NCBI GenBank assembly: GCA_024305405.1
Contig: JAKNDB010000068.1
Location: forward strand, 8,051,501 to 8,115,500
DNA length: 64,000 nt
Direction: 5' to 3'
Source of the DNA: Dirofilaria immitis
Taxonomy: Eukaryota > Nematoda > Chromadorea > Rhabditida > Onchocercidae
Shown: piece after piece, positions 18,152 through 40,100 of the stretch
Position numbering within the stretch: position 1 is the first letter of the stretch
Layout: each line of letters begins with the position of its first letter
The notes under the pieces: model-generated
The model's database searches: none
What the model saw: only the letters and a program-made list of their open reading frames with translations
What the model was told of the DNA's origin: nothing
Program-made: the position numbers and the translations under genes

Positions 18152-18924
18152 TCATGTTGCAGTGCGGTGACCGTGCTTAGCAAGTTCATCTCTGAAATAA
18201 AGTAGATGAAAAATTTCAAATGGCAATGAACATTTTATGTATTATACTTAGCGTTAAAAGTTTCAGTAACTTCAGAAATTAATAAAATATTGGAAAAAAG
18301 ACCAACATATTATAAAAACAAACCTTAACTGTTTAGCGAAATCATTCTCGTTCGCTTCATCATCCCAGTTGTCTTCCCAGACATTCAATTCCTGTAACTA
18401 GCGATGATTTGCAGGAAAACTCTAAATTTTACTCAGAATAAAAAAATATTACCGAAAGCAGATAGAATTCCTGAACTTTTTCAATATGTAAAATTCGAAT
18501 ACTATGTCAATCGATAAATTTATATCCATATTTTGTGATCAGTAATTAGTGAAAGATCTATTCATACTCTACAGTTAAAAACACAGAAAAACTTTTTCTC
18601 CGGCATATGAATGCATCAATTGTCAACTGTCGAGCATGAGAGTCCTATGTGATTATCTTAGACAATCATATAAATGATTAAAAACTAGAGGTAATGTAGC
18701 GGAAACAAGCTCAAAAATGATCAGTTGCACAACACAAATCAATAGCTTGCTGAGGACAAACATATACATTCAAAAATGCAATTCTCGCGAACCTCTTCAT
18801 CTGTGCCTTCTTTAGCTTGCCAATCTTGCTGAGGAAATTCTTCAAATTCGTCATCCTCTTCAATATGTGTTTCCATTTTCTGTTGACTATCTTCTGGTTT
18901 GCTTTTGTTTTTGCCTTCTGTCAT
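18152..18924 (-). CDS. dss-1: DSS1/SEM1, 26S proteasome lid and BRCA2/TREX-2 cofactor
   Basis: Three minus-strand exons: 18924-18793, 18391-18324 and 18191-18152, fully in phase, giving 79 residues, the normal size of this tiny acidic protein. The first acidic block is EEDDEFEEFPQQDW and the second is NVWEDNWDDEANENDF, the diagnostic DSS1 signature. It ends with a short basic helix (FAKQLRDELAKHGH). DSS1 is disordered, belongs to the proteasome lid, binds BRCA2-type proteins and TREX-2 subunits, and works in nucleus and cytoplasm. The exon 1 donor is set at GAG|GTTCGC by phase and by similarity. mrpl-45 ends 461 bases upstream on the same strand, so the two may be co-transcribed. Confidence 0.93.
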
Positions 18925-19385
18925 GGTTTCTTTGCAACTACAACTTCACAGATTCGGATCTCCAATAATAAAACTTGATAATAAATAATATTTCCAAGTT
19001 AAAAGAGCTTCAAATAGCATATATTTTTTTCGTACTCGGAAGGAAAAAATGCATTTACCATAGATGCCAAGACAAGAAAATTAAAACGTAGTAAAAATAC
19101 ACCTTAAAATTAAAAAACAGTGGATGAAGTCCACGGAACGACTATTAAATAGCATTTTGCGGAAGACGAAATCCTTCATGAAATGAATTAAACTTTATTT
19201 CATCTAATAGATAACTTCGACGAAACACATTGTTCCAAAAGTGTTAATAATATTAACTTTCTACTTTTTTACATCATATCAAAAATATAAAAACATGAAA
19301 TGAAACATTCAAGGACCGAATTTCTTTTTGAATACTTCATCCCAGCAATACTATAACAGTTACTTGAGAGGCGACAATAAACTTA

Positions 19386-21764
19386 TTATTTTTCTTCAGG
19401 TATTGATAGTTGTCGATCACCACCTAATTTGAGCGGTTGTCTAGTCTGGATTTGCAAATGCTCTTGAGAAATTTTCGTTTGTCTAAAAATAATGCTTATT
19501 GCTTTTTGATTTCATGCAAAAAAGAACATTTTAATTGTCCAGTTGCAACAATAATATCTATAAATTCACATGGATGCTACCTGGGCAAATTCCGCTTGGG
19601 TTTTATCCATTCTGGATAAACTTTGTCGTGCAGCCTCCAAATACCGTCAAAGCTAGCAATATGATTCTCGAATACCACATATTCCATTACTGGTTTTGCT
19701 TCATGTTCTGTTCCAAGTATCAGTCTACCAAAACGATCGTAAAGCGCAACTTTCTATAATATGAATTTTGATTCTACTTTTTAGAAAAATTCAACTTTTT
19801 TGTTTTTAAAAATAGCGGAAGCATAGAAAAACAATATTAACAACAATTAAATAAATAAAATACCTGCATTGTATGCATTCGAACAATGATTTGCGCAATA
19901 TCATTTCCAGATTGATGCGGGAAATCAGCACAACGAATAGATACGACACGTGATGGTTCGATATATTTCATTAGTTCCCATATGATTGAACCACTCTCCA
20001 CATCTGGCCACATTTTCTGAAGGACATTATGTAGGCATAAGCATGCAAGATAAATCAAAAAATTTAAAATAAATAAATAAATAAACATCCTTTCCTTAAA
20101 ATCTTTTACGTAATTTTGAAATGCGGATAGATCTCTCTATAAGTAATGATACACTGCTAATGAAAAAGCAAATCATAATATTAGAAAGATACAGAAAAAG
20201 CAAGTAAATATAAATGTGATAAGGACTATGGATCGTCAGAAATTTTCAGAAAATAAGACAGCAGATGAAGGTGGAAACTGCAAGCAGCGAAACTGGAAAT
20301 GCCCGAATACAAAACAAAAGAGATGAGGAAAATAAAACTTATGGTATTGATAAAGTTTGCAAAAGAGAGAAATGAATAGTGACCAAATAGATTACCCCAA
20401 ACGCAGCTTCTGTTACATATTTTTGTAATGCAGCTTTATTACGAGCCATCAAAGCTCTATGAGCTTCAACATAAACTTCATCAGCAATGGCCGGGAAAGT
20501 CTGAAAAATAGGATAACTTTCAAAATTAAAAATATCCATCTTGTTCAGTCCTAAAAACACTACCCATGGTATTAGAAGTATTGCAAATAAATCCTCACAG
20601 TTCGATTTGTTACTTTCTTAATTCATACTCACCATAATACTGAAATTTTCAAATCCCTTTCTTTTACGTATTCGTTTTATGCCATGTTTGTAGTTGAAAT
20701 ATCTGGAAATGACAAGAAATTTTTAAAAATTGAGAAATTGAGTCACTTAATGAGCATTCGAAATTAAAAACAGTATAAATCTCATATTAAAATTTATTGC
20801 AATATGTTACATTACACACATTGTTAATAAGCCAAAAATGACAAACTTGTGTTGGTATGCTGTGAAGAGTCCTTCTTCTGCTCTTAGTAGCGCATATTCC
20901 AAAGACTCTTTTTTTCATGGAATTCTGAAGGAAGCAGGAAAGGAAAACCTAATAGATTCAATGGATTTTTTCGAAAAATAGTGTAAGGGTTATTCGTTGA
21001 CGGTCCTTCTCTGGGAACAAAAGGGTCCATTACTTGATCTGAACGATATCTTAAGTTCCGAAAAAACTTTAGAAAAATATCAAATGAACAAGAAACTCCA
21101 ACTTCTCTTTACGATCTATTTAGTCCCGTTTATCATGAAAACAAAATAAATAGGTGTAATATTCATTTAATAAATAAAATTCTTGGAAAAGCTAACAACA
21201 CGAGCTGAAAGTCATTTGAAACTCTTTCCATGTTTGAGGTGTAACATCTCTATACGGATTAATTCCTCTCTTTAACAAAATGAGTCGCAAATCTAACGGG
21301 CTTATCTTCTTCCTCTTTTCTTGCATATCATCATCCGGTAATTCGATGTTGAAATTCTTTTTAGCGCGAAGCTATAATTTAAAAATATTAATTTGTTAAT
21401 AACAATGGAATAAAAGAAAATATGAGAAACATAACAATAATAATTTCTGCTAACGTTCCCAGACTGATATGTTTTTTATTGAAAATAATATATCGAAATT
21501 TGTCTTTGTCCTATTCCTATCTTTCATTTCTTATTACTGAATTCCATTCCAAAGAATCTACCCTAGCAAATTTCCTTTCATTTATGTGTGTATTCCGATT
21601 AGCTTTATGTTTGTTCGAACGTTGAATGCCAAGAAAGAGTCGTAGGTTATAACGTTCTCTATGATGGTGAACATAACAAAAGGAATCAACACAAGGCCGG
21701 ATGGAGCGTTGAAAATCGGACAGATTAGACGCTGCAGACAACTATATGCCTTCTGCAACATTAC
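19386..21764 (-). CDS. mrpl-45: Mitochondrial large-subunit ribosomal protein mL45 (Tim44-like fold)
   Basis: The C-terminal two thirds is secure on the minus strand: exons 20702-20633, 20500-20396, 20016-19864, 19753-19581 and 19482-19386, all in phase. Diagnostic sequences are HGIKRIRKRKGFENF, EAHRALMARNKAALQKYVTE, EPSRVVSIRCADFP, and VALYDRFGRLILG followed by MEYVVFE. These match MRPL45, a Tim44-like protein near the mitoribosome exit tunnel that helps tether the ribosome to the inner membrane. Upstream, 21371 to about 21195 encodes AKKNFNIELPDDDMQEKRKK and LLKRGINPYRDVTPQTWKEF, and about 21055-20990 encodes MDPFVPREGPST. The first exon probably starts at ATG 21761, three bases after a TTACAG acceptor, but its 3' end and the exon near 20990-20880 are not settled and may hold a frameshift. 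Confidence 0.85.
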
Positions 21765-23776
21765 CTGTAATAAAAGCAAGGAAGATGCTATTACTTTAAC
21801 GTTAACTTAATAAAAATTCGAATATGATCAAGAAATATTCTGGTTCCTCAGTACATCGATCCAGCAATGGAGCGCCCCAGTACCTTATTCTGCTTGCTGA
21901 TTTTTTTGTTCATTCTTATCTCTTATTTCGCTAAACACACAAGACAATTTCTAATTACTGAATTATGTAATGAGTTTGCTATAAAATAATATATCTATTT
22001 TCGGAGACGGAGAAAAAGAACTGCTTGAAATGATGACACAATTCTGAACATTCGAAAGAACATGGCCCTTAATATTATAGCGACTTAATAAATTTGAAAA
22101 AATTTTGTGAAATTCAACACTAAGAATCATAAATAACACTGTATCTATGGATCCATTATTTGATCAAAGCTAGAGAAGCCATACTAGGCTGGACTGCGTT
22201 ACTTATGGTAACCAAACCCTTTCACTTATCGCCCAAACCGATTCGGATTCCTGGATGATATGGACAATTTAGCTGCAAAAGACGATATGATCCCAAAACG
22301 AACTTCGAACATGTATTACTTTAATCGATGGGACCTTGGGTGATTCTTGCGCCGCGTTGTACCGAGATGTCTAAGCGTTTCGCGCGGACTAATATACGCG
22401 AGCAATCAATATCATTACATATATCACTAAACAAAAGATATCGTTGGATATATCACTTGGTAAAGCATCAAATCAATTTTACAGTGTCTCTAAATAAGAA
22501 ACTATTGAGATGGGAGTAAGTGAGATATACATGTCGAGAATGTCTTTCTGAGTAATGTCCTAAAAATTTGAAAATAATGCCGCAATGTATGTAAGTCGTT
22601 AATGTGTTGTCATTTCAATATAATTTCATTGTTTCTTCTTTCACGTTACATTCTCGAGGAATGCGATTGAAGCATGTGGCGTATATGTCATAGGATGAAA
22701 CTGGTAATGATAAAATTGAACACACTTTCATCAAAAGTGAATGCTTTCTCTGCCTTTAATAGCAGGAATATCTTCATCCTCCTCTTTACGTCCTAAATTT
22801 TGCCGTTTCGACAGGTAGGAAGTAATACTTGGAGCAAGTGACAAGAAAGATTTACAAAACTTCGATACAATCTTGATTAATAAAATTATGTGTTGATGCA
22901 ATCAACGGTAGGAAACACACTTAAGTCAGGAATGAGATCTAACGAGAGAGTCCGTGATATCGAATTCATCCCATGGAATTGGATAATAAATTTAAAGTAA
23001 GCCTCCGTTTTCGGTCTATTGTTAGAGTTGTAGATTATATAAAAGTGGAGTAAATGAAACCTGTCCATGCAAATGATCAGTGACTTTAACATATTATTAG
23101 ATATATATTGTAAATCGTTAATCATTTCGCAGCACTCTAGAAGAGTGAATAAAATAAGCAAACTCTATAAACTTTAACATATTATTAGATATATATTCGC
23201 GATGGTATTGTGCAAGAAAACATGGAATATTAATCCTATCAGGTCACATGCAGTGATGAGCAACCAGGAAAATGCTCTTCTTGTCCTTCTCTCATCATTC
23301 TTGGGTGGAAAACGGCTGTTAAGCAAATTGGATTTGCATTTTAATGACAACATCTCTTATAGGAAAGGACATGGAGGCAGCAAAGGAGGAGAGAAAGCTG
23401 CATATACAGCGAATAATACACCTCGCTTTATTTACTCTTCCCATAAACTACAACACTTCGGAAATTTCCAATTTTCCACCGATTATATGTGATAAAAAGA
23501 ATGAAGGATTATTGGACTCGAAACAATTTAGTATCAATAAATTATTGTTTTCACAGCGGAAAATTCATCTCTGTATTATACTTTTTTGAATGTCATAATT
23601 ATTTATGTTGGGTGTAATGGATTCGGAGATTTGTTCAATTTGATTACTTCCTACTCTTCAATAGCTTATTTTTACTTTTACGATGAAGTGAGCTTGCTTT
23701 TACTGTCTTCAACTACTTTTGTTGTTATCATTTCCCGCTTGGAATTTGTTTTGAATCTTCAGAATTACATTTTTCA
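21765..23776. other. Intergenic region between mrpl-45 and the glutamate receptor
   Basis: The 2.0-kb gap lies between two divergent genes and should hold both promoters. No exon is supported. The frame at 23202-23492 (96 residues) has no domain, signal peptide or splice context. A 27-base perfect direct repeat lies at 23083-23109 and 23171-23197. Confidence 0.55.
23083..23197. repeat. 27-base direct repeat pair, 88 bases apart
   Basis: Identical AT-rich copies at 23083-23109 and 23171-23197 (core CATATTATTAGATATATATT). A short palindrome, CACTCTAGAAGAGTG, lies between them. No target-site duplication or coding content suggests a transposon. Confidence 0.6.
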
Positions 23777-33847
<10,071 letters not shown>

Positions 33848-34844
33848 AAAAATGCTAATCATTAAATAGAGAATGAATGATATCCAATTGATTAAATCAT
33901 TGTTAATGCCAATTTTCTTTTCAGTCTTTGTGATATCTTTTAAGTTAATGTGAAGTTGTTGTGATTAGTAGTAATTTTACAAAGTAATTGAGGGTTTGCA
34001 TAGATTTGAATTCAAAATTTGCGATAAATTAAAAAAGGCGATAATATTGATGAGGACATCTGTAGTGTAGTACGCAGCACTACGATATTATGAAACCTCG
34101 GTATCTGGAAGTTCTGGCTATAACTTGAAGGAAGTATGACCAGCTCTGTGATATATGCATTATAAAGTGCTCAGATGATGAGGCAGCTGACATGGAAGAG
34201 GCTAAAGCAGCTGTTATGTGATCGAGAAATAGGAGGATGAGGAAGAAATAGAACTGACAAAATTAACAAACTTATTTCCTGAACTGCATCATCTTACTTC
34301 AGTGTTGTCAATTTGATTCACATTATTTCAAACTATTCTTAGCTTAATTATTTACCCATTGCTAATAGAAGTTTTATCCACCTGTTGATGGAAAATCATT
34401 AGAACATATGATGAGTGATTAATATATGAACGGACAGATACAATTCCTTGTCCATTTTATCAATATAGAAGAAAACAAGTTAATGAAAAATTTTAACTTT
34501 TAGCTTTTAAATTTTTTAAAAGGATTTTGAAGTAGCGTCAAATAGCTGAAATTAGTCAGCGTTATATGTATTGATTTTAAGTAAAAAATTCGTTAGGTCA
34601 TAAAATCAGCAATAGATTGTTAAAATGCTATTTGTTTGAAATTTAATTTATTTCACTTTTTATGAAATGCCATTATTGACTTAACAGTACGATACTTCTA
34701 TTTACTAGCTATTCGTCTTATTATCTTCTTTTACTTAACTGTTAGAATTTTATGGATTTTTTTGAGTTCGAAAATGTCAGTTCTATTTACATTACTTTGA
34801 ATTGTTTTCAGATAATCTGTGACTACCGAAAATTTTATTTTAAT
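33848..34844. other. Intergenic region after the glutamate receptor gene
   Basis: About 1 kb of AT-rich sequence with no exon I can support. A small hairpin-capable segment at about 34073-34093 (GTAGTG ... CACTAC) is too short to mean much. The right end carries the TTTTCAG acceptor at 34804-34810 that probably marks the start of the next transcript. Confidence 0.5.
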
Positions 34845-36655
34845 ATGTCAGAATGCACAAACAGAAACAACAGTAATAATATTATAGGAATCTATAGTCA
34901 TAACTGTAGGGACAAAATCATTCTTGATGACAGTTCGGGTAGAAAAATTAGGAATGATTTGACGAAATCAACCTGGTTTCCAAGTGCAGTAGTATCAAGC
35001 GTCGAGAATAAATACGATGTTAATATTTTCCCAGACGGACCAATGGCGATAAGTTTTGAAAATTATGTGCATAATATATTCCGTCCCGGAAACAAATTAC
35101 CAAAGATCCCCGCTGTTTCGGGTAATTCAATAAGTGCCCGCAACATGCTTCGAATTGGGGATTTACTCGGTTCTGCTGCTTTGAATGAGGCCTGTTAGTT
35201 ATGTTTGACATTTGATTGAACTTTCTTTTTCTAATCATTTAAAATTTATCAGCTTGTTCTATTTTATCTTTTAATGATCCCAAATGAATCTTATTTAAAA
35301 AGGATTTTTAGTATTAACATTAAAAAAAATATTATTTAAGTTGACGAAGATATTATTAAAACACCACTGGAGAAAATATTCACTGAACATGGTCTAATAG
35401 GTAGTGAAGATTACCTGTCCCACTCATTCCATTACTCAACAACAAACAGTGGCAACTCCACTTATAGCTCAACTGTATTATCGTCTTCTCAAAATAAGGT
35501 ATGTTCTTTTTTCATTACAACAAACTTTTCCATAACTTTGATCAATCCTTTGAAGAGATACAACGAAGCAGACAGATAATATTACACTATATGTTAAGAT
35601 TTATTTTTGGAAAGGAAGCTACTAATTTATGCCTCAATTATATTGCTATCTTTTCGAAAAGTTTTTTGTACTAGTGCCATTATTAATGAACTTTATAATT
35701 GATCTCGGAAATTTCCGATAATTCATATTTTCATCTTTAATATCTTATTTCGTTGGTACCGCTCTCTTGTATGATTAAATACATAGAAGTTAATTAATTT
35801 AAACATTCTTGAATTGTCCTTTTCGTACAATCTCACCTCAATATTATGCTTTGGAAACGAGAAATGTTTTGTTAAATGAAAGTGGTAAATTTTTAGGAAA
35901 AACATACAGATTAGTTTAATGAATATTTGATAATTATTTAATTAATTCTGAAAGATCTGAAAATTATCATTCTGTTTTCTTTTATTCTTTTAATTTCTTA
36001 TTTAGTAGATGAATGAATATAAACTTACAAAAATTTAAGGCATCATTATATGAAATATCCAATATAATTTTGTTTCAGTAATACTTGAAAGTATTCTAAC
36101 GTCCCGACACATTGAAAATTAATTTCTATCTTTTGACAATGAGAATTATAAGAAAATTAATTGAAATATAAAATTTATATTTAGGATAGTTATACGTCCT
36201 ATCGGAAAAAAATCAATGACGATTGGGAACGAAACAATAAGCAAATGATTATTGATTATAAAGGATCCGATATGTAACTTCTCAATACTTTTAATTTATA
36301 TTAAGTTTATCAAACTTCTAAGTTTTTAATGCATCACATAAAATGATACATGATTTGTCGGATCTACCGGACATATTTCTGCTTTTAACAATTTATTAAC
36401 TTATAAGATTTAATCTAATTAAAGCACGGATAAGAAAAGAGAACTTTGGTACAAATTGTAAAGATAATGACCTTTATATCAAATTTCAGGATTCCTCTGA
36501 CTCCATACATGTACGCTGAACACCCGTTTGTTCGCATTCAGGACTCCCGTATTGTTGGCTCAAATTTTGTCCAAATAACATCACGACCAAAAGACAGCTT
36601 TTTAGAGAAAATTGATAGAACACTTGCCGAAGTGCGAGCTATGCCTCGGTTTTAA
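34845..36655 (+). CDS. Unrecognised 253-residue protein, probably nematode-restricted
   Basis: Four phase-perfect exons: 34845-35193, 35341-35498, 36185-36273 and 36490-36655. The start follows a putative trans-splice acceptor (TTGTTTTCAG) by 34 bases. I do not recognise a family. The protein has no signal peptide or membrane helix. The first third is Asn/Ser-rich, the middle contains GPMAISFENYVHNIFRPGNK and ISARNMLRIGDLLGSAALNE, and Ser/Thr/Tyr stretches follow. The last exon looks well constrained: PLTPYMYAEHPFVRIQDSR, then FVQITSRPKDSFLEKIDRTL and a basic end. Intact frames and clean splice sites across four exons argue for a real gene. The function is unknown. Confidence 0.72.
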
Positions 36656-38208
36656 AATAATGAATTTAGTGATTAGTTTTCCTTTTATTATAGAATATAC
36701 TTCGAATTACTAATAAATAAAATAAATATTTTCATCTTCGACACACGGTAGCAGACAACCTTACACAGTATACAATTTGATTAAGTTGATGTTAAGTTCG
36801 AAGTGATCCCTCACAAATTTATAGTTTTCTTTTTCCTTCCAAAAGAGGCAGTTTTATTCAATGTAAATTCCATGTGTTCCAGTTTTTCAAATAAGCTTCC
36901 ATTCTTTGAAATGGATTTTATGATTTGTGATATTAGTTGAGATTTATAAATCAGTAGCAATGATCTAAGTTGATAACACAAATACCGAAAATAAGGGAAA
37001 CTGAATTACATAGCGTATGAAAAATTAACTTGAAGATTATTATTACTAGTATTCTCTGGTTTTTGATTTTGTTAATTTTTGAAAATAACAAGAGATTTAA
37101 AGCAAGTGAACTCATTCTCCAAGATAGCATATGTAAAAGTTAATGAATTATATTGCCATAAAGTCCAAAGCAGACAACTTAATTTCTAGTCTTACTGCCA
37201 AATACTTCAACCATATGTAAGTCATTTTAGCCATATATGCTCATTTTTCCGGATTCTCTGACTTTATTTATTTGATTTAAATTATCGAATATACTGAATT
37301 TATTTGATTTAAATTGCGAATTATCGAATATCGATTGAATGACCTTTCATATCGAATGAAATAATTTGTTTCCTCTATAGCTCGAGCTGTTGTCACTAAA
37401 ATTATTTTGTTAAGAATATGAAAACGACAGTAAGAAGCAGAGATAACTAAGCATCAGATTCATATACCTTCATATAGTAGTATATATGAATGAATTTTAA
37501 TGAATCTAATAGTAGCCAAAACCATTCTTTTAACATAAAAATAAAAAAAAGCAAAGGAATATGAATCGTCATGTGAAAGAGAAAAGAAAAAGAAGAAAAA
37601 GAAAAACAATATGTTCATTACAGTTACCTCAAAGACCAGTAGATTCTATTTTTGGAAACTTTTGTCTGGCTAAACCTAAATTCAAGAATTGTAATTAATC
37701 ATTATTATTACTATAATTATATTATATTACATGACGTATGGATAATTGACTTATCCTTTTTCCATACCATATATTTTATTCTGGAATATCAATAAAACAA
37801 CACACAAAAAAAAAAGAATGAAGGAAATGCTGCAATTACAATCCACAAATGCCAAAAAAATTGTAAGTGTATTATGATTGATTTATGAAACGACAAAATT
37901 TCATTCGAAAAGAACACAGTGAGGTCAGATTATTAGTATCATATAGAAATCTTAAATAATGAAGCGAAACTAAAACACCAAAAAGTAATTCAAATTCTTG
38001 AATATTTCTAATCTTCAAGAGAGTTATAACAAATATAATTTTCTATTGTGTTCAAAATTTCAAGTATACAAAATTGTTACACTAAGACAAAATTTTTTTC
38101 GAAATAAAATAATATTACTATCTCCATTATTTTTCAGTTCTGACACTATTTTCTAAAGGCAAAATAATTTTGAAATCCATTATAGTAAAAACCACAGATG
38201 CCTGAATC
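36656..38208. other. Intergenic region between two convergent genes
   Basis: About 1.5 kb between the unknown gene (+) and the second Rieske gene (-). It is AT-rich, with an imperfect repeat near 37265-37335 built on TTTATTTGATTTAAATT and ATCGAATAT. No exon or RNA gene is seen. Confidence 0.55.
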
Positions 38209-39714
38209 TCATTCTTCACCGATTACTACAGTTTGGTCGTCGTAAAATTTATAGGATGGTACTTCGAGATTGCTCGGTGATGGTCCTAGTCGTATACGAC
38301 CCGACATATCGAATATTGAGTTGTGACAGGGGCATAACCATGCATTGTATTCACCCTTTCCATCTACAAATACATTCAAAAATTTTGAAAATTTTAAAGA
38401 TATTTTGTGAATTACTATGAGACCGAATATTCCGTGCGGTACTATTTAACGCAATCACTTGGGAATGCCTCTGAAATATAAACTTTCTGAAATAAGTTTG
38501 CTATCTAATTCTCAAAGCAGCATATTTAATCCATTCACTTTTATTCCATTTTTCTATTTCCCGAAAAATCAGGATATGTATTTTCCAGCAAAAAAATTTA
38601 AGAAAAACTGAAATTGCAGATTCCATTATAAATGCGACAACGGAAAAAAACCAAATAAATAGATGAGAAGTCGAGAAAATAGAAAAAGGTTATCACATAC
38701 GTATGGGAACACATCCCAAATGTGGACATATTCCAATCAGGATAAGCCATTCCGGGCGTTGTACACGAGCCGAATCGTCTTCTGGATCTCTTAGTTCACT
38801 TAGTTTCACGTATCTTGCTTGTTCGATTTCCTCCTTCGTACGATGCTTCACGAACAATGGTTTGCCACGCCATTTGAATGTTTTACACTGCAAAATAATT
38901 ATATCGTATCAGGAATTTCTTAACTTTCTCTCATACGTCTATAAATCAGATTTTGTCAATTTTCTTGACAATTTTGCTACAGACTGTTCTAATTAATTCA
39001 TGCATCTTCTCACGATTCTTTTCTTAGAAATTTCCCGAGAAGTATAAACCTGTCCTTCAGGTATTTCTTTCAAATTAATTTGTGTTGTGCCGAGAGCGAG
39101 TTGATCCCCAGGTATATTTTTGAAATAAACAACGCTCTGAATCAGCTTCGTAGTCATCAACAGATAAATGGCACCGCCAACTATAAAAGAGAAAACGGAT
39201 TTTGGAATTAAAAATTGGAATTAAGAGCATGCCCTAGAAAGTATTGGTTAAATTTGAAGATAAAAAATAAAATTGGAAATTCCAGAGTTAATGAATATAG
39301 AAGCTTTACTTCCAAAATGATTCCTTGCGGTACTAAACGTTGCATGTTTTTTGTTGATTTAGCAGTTTTCGTCGGATCGGTGATAGTGCGCCGATCCTTG
39401 ATGTCTAGGAAGCGTACATTGGTATGAGCAAAACGGGATGTTTGAGCAGATGAATCTAAATCAAGTAATATGTTTCTAAATACAAGACACAATTCCATCG
39501 TTTTGTAACTGATTTCAGTCTGTTTAGCAGATAAAAAACGAAATCCGATATTTCAATGATCAGAAAATTTCCTCAGTATTAGTGAATGACTTACTGCATA
39601 AATTTTTGACTGATGATGAGCACAAGTATGACCCACAAAAGCGCTTCTTAATCTCTTGCTGTAATGCTTGACATATTGTAGCGCCATTAACCTTAATGCT
39701 GTAGATGTAAACAT
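38209..39714 (-). CDS. Second Rieske iron-sulphur protein of complex III (paralogue 2)
   Basis: Minus-strand exons 39455-39310, 39180-39050, 38887-38701 and 38363-38209, with a 5' exon near 39714-39592. Exon sizes 131 and 187 and all intron phases equal those of isp-1. The presequence candidate starts [20 protein letters not shown], followed by [15 protein letters not shown] (matching HTDISFPKY of isp-1), the membrane helix, hinge (KEIPEGQ), box I CPHLGC and box [11 protein letters not shown]. All cluster and disulphide residues are kept, so a 2Fe-2S centre is expected. Differences from isp-1: Asn replaces the Gly after CPCH, and most of the hinge and surface residues differ. The exon at 39455-39310 is 146 bases where isp-1 has 147, and the phase breaks by one, so a base is probably missing. 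The join to the first exon is also off by one. Confidence 0.85.
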
Positions 39715-39900
39715 TCCAACATAATGAGAAACGTTCAACTTCTGAATATACTAGTCTGAAATACACTAGTCAAGTGGAAAAAGGCATTAAAAATTGGTGT
39801 TAAATGAGACTTGTAAATACACCACAATATTAGCAAGATTTTATTGAATCCGTTAAAGATGCTTACATTGCCACTATCAGAATATCATGTTTAGTCTTTT

Positions 39901-39968
39901 TAATCTCGCCATTATTAATTACAATTCTTACGTTTAATCTCGCCATTATTAATTACAATTCTTACGTT
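39901..39968. repeat. Perfect 34-base tandem repeat, two copies
   Basis: Identical copies at 39901-39934 and 39935-39968, each beginning TAATCTCGCC and ending TTCTTACGTT. The repeat lies about 190 bases upstream of the second Rieske gene, so it could be a minisatellite seed, a regulatory duplication or an assembly slip. Confidence 0.8.
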
Positions 39969-40051
39969 TAGTCTTAATCAGCCATTCTTCGCAAGAAAAC
40001 CATCTTCTATTGCATTTTCTTATAAAAAATAAGAAAAATAAACAAAAGTAC

Positions 40052-40100
40052 CCATTTGATTGTTGTGGTTAACATCATCGTCATTGTTGTTCTTAGTCTC
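40052..40100 (-). other. Exon-like segment upstream of the second Rieske gene
   Basis: On the minus strand a good acceptor (ATTTGCAG) is followed by 49 bases and a GTACTT donor. One frame reads ETKNNNDDDVNHNNQMG; another starts at ATG and reads MTMMLTTTIK. It could be a 5' UTR or leader exon of the second Rieske gene or an alternative terminal exon of ufc-1. Neither option joins cleanly in phase. Confidence 0.25.

Noticed and set aside
21517..21741. 74-codon minus-strand frame at the 5' end of mrpl-45 as a separate gene
   Set aside because: It overlaps the likely first exon of mrpl-45 in another frame; a piece (HHHRERYN) may belong to mL45 after a frame change, but it is not an independent gene.
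22328..22519. tRNA-like or small-gene signal in the GC-richer patch near 22350-22400
   Set aside because: No cloverleaf with A/B boxes could be folded and the open frame has no domain or splice context.
23202..23492. 96-residue open frame as a gene
   Set aside because: Overlapping frames, no leader acceptor, no recognisable domain, composition like the surrounding non-coding DNA.
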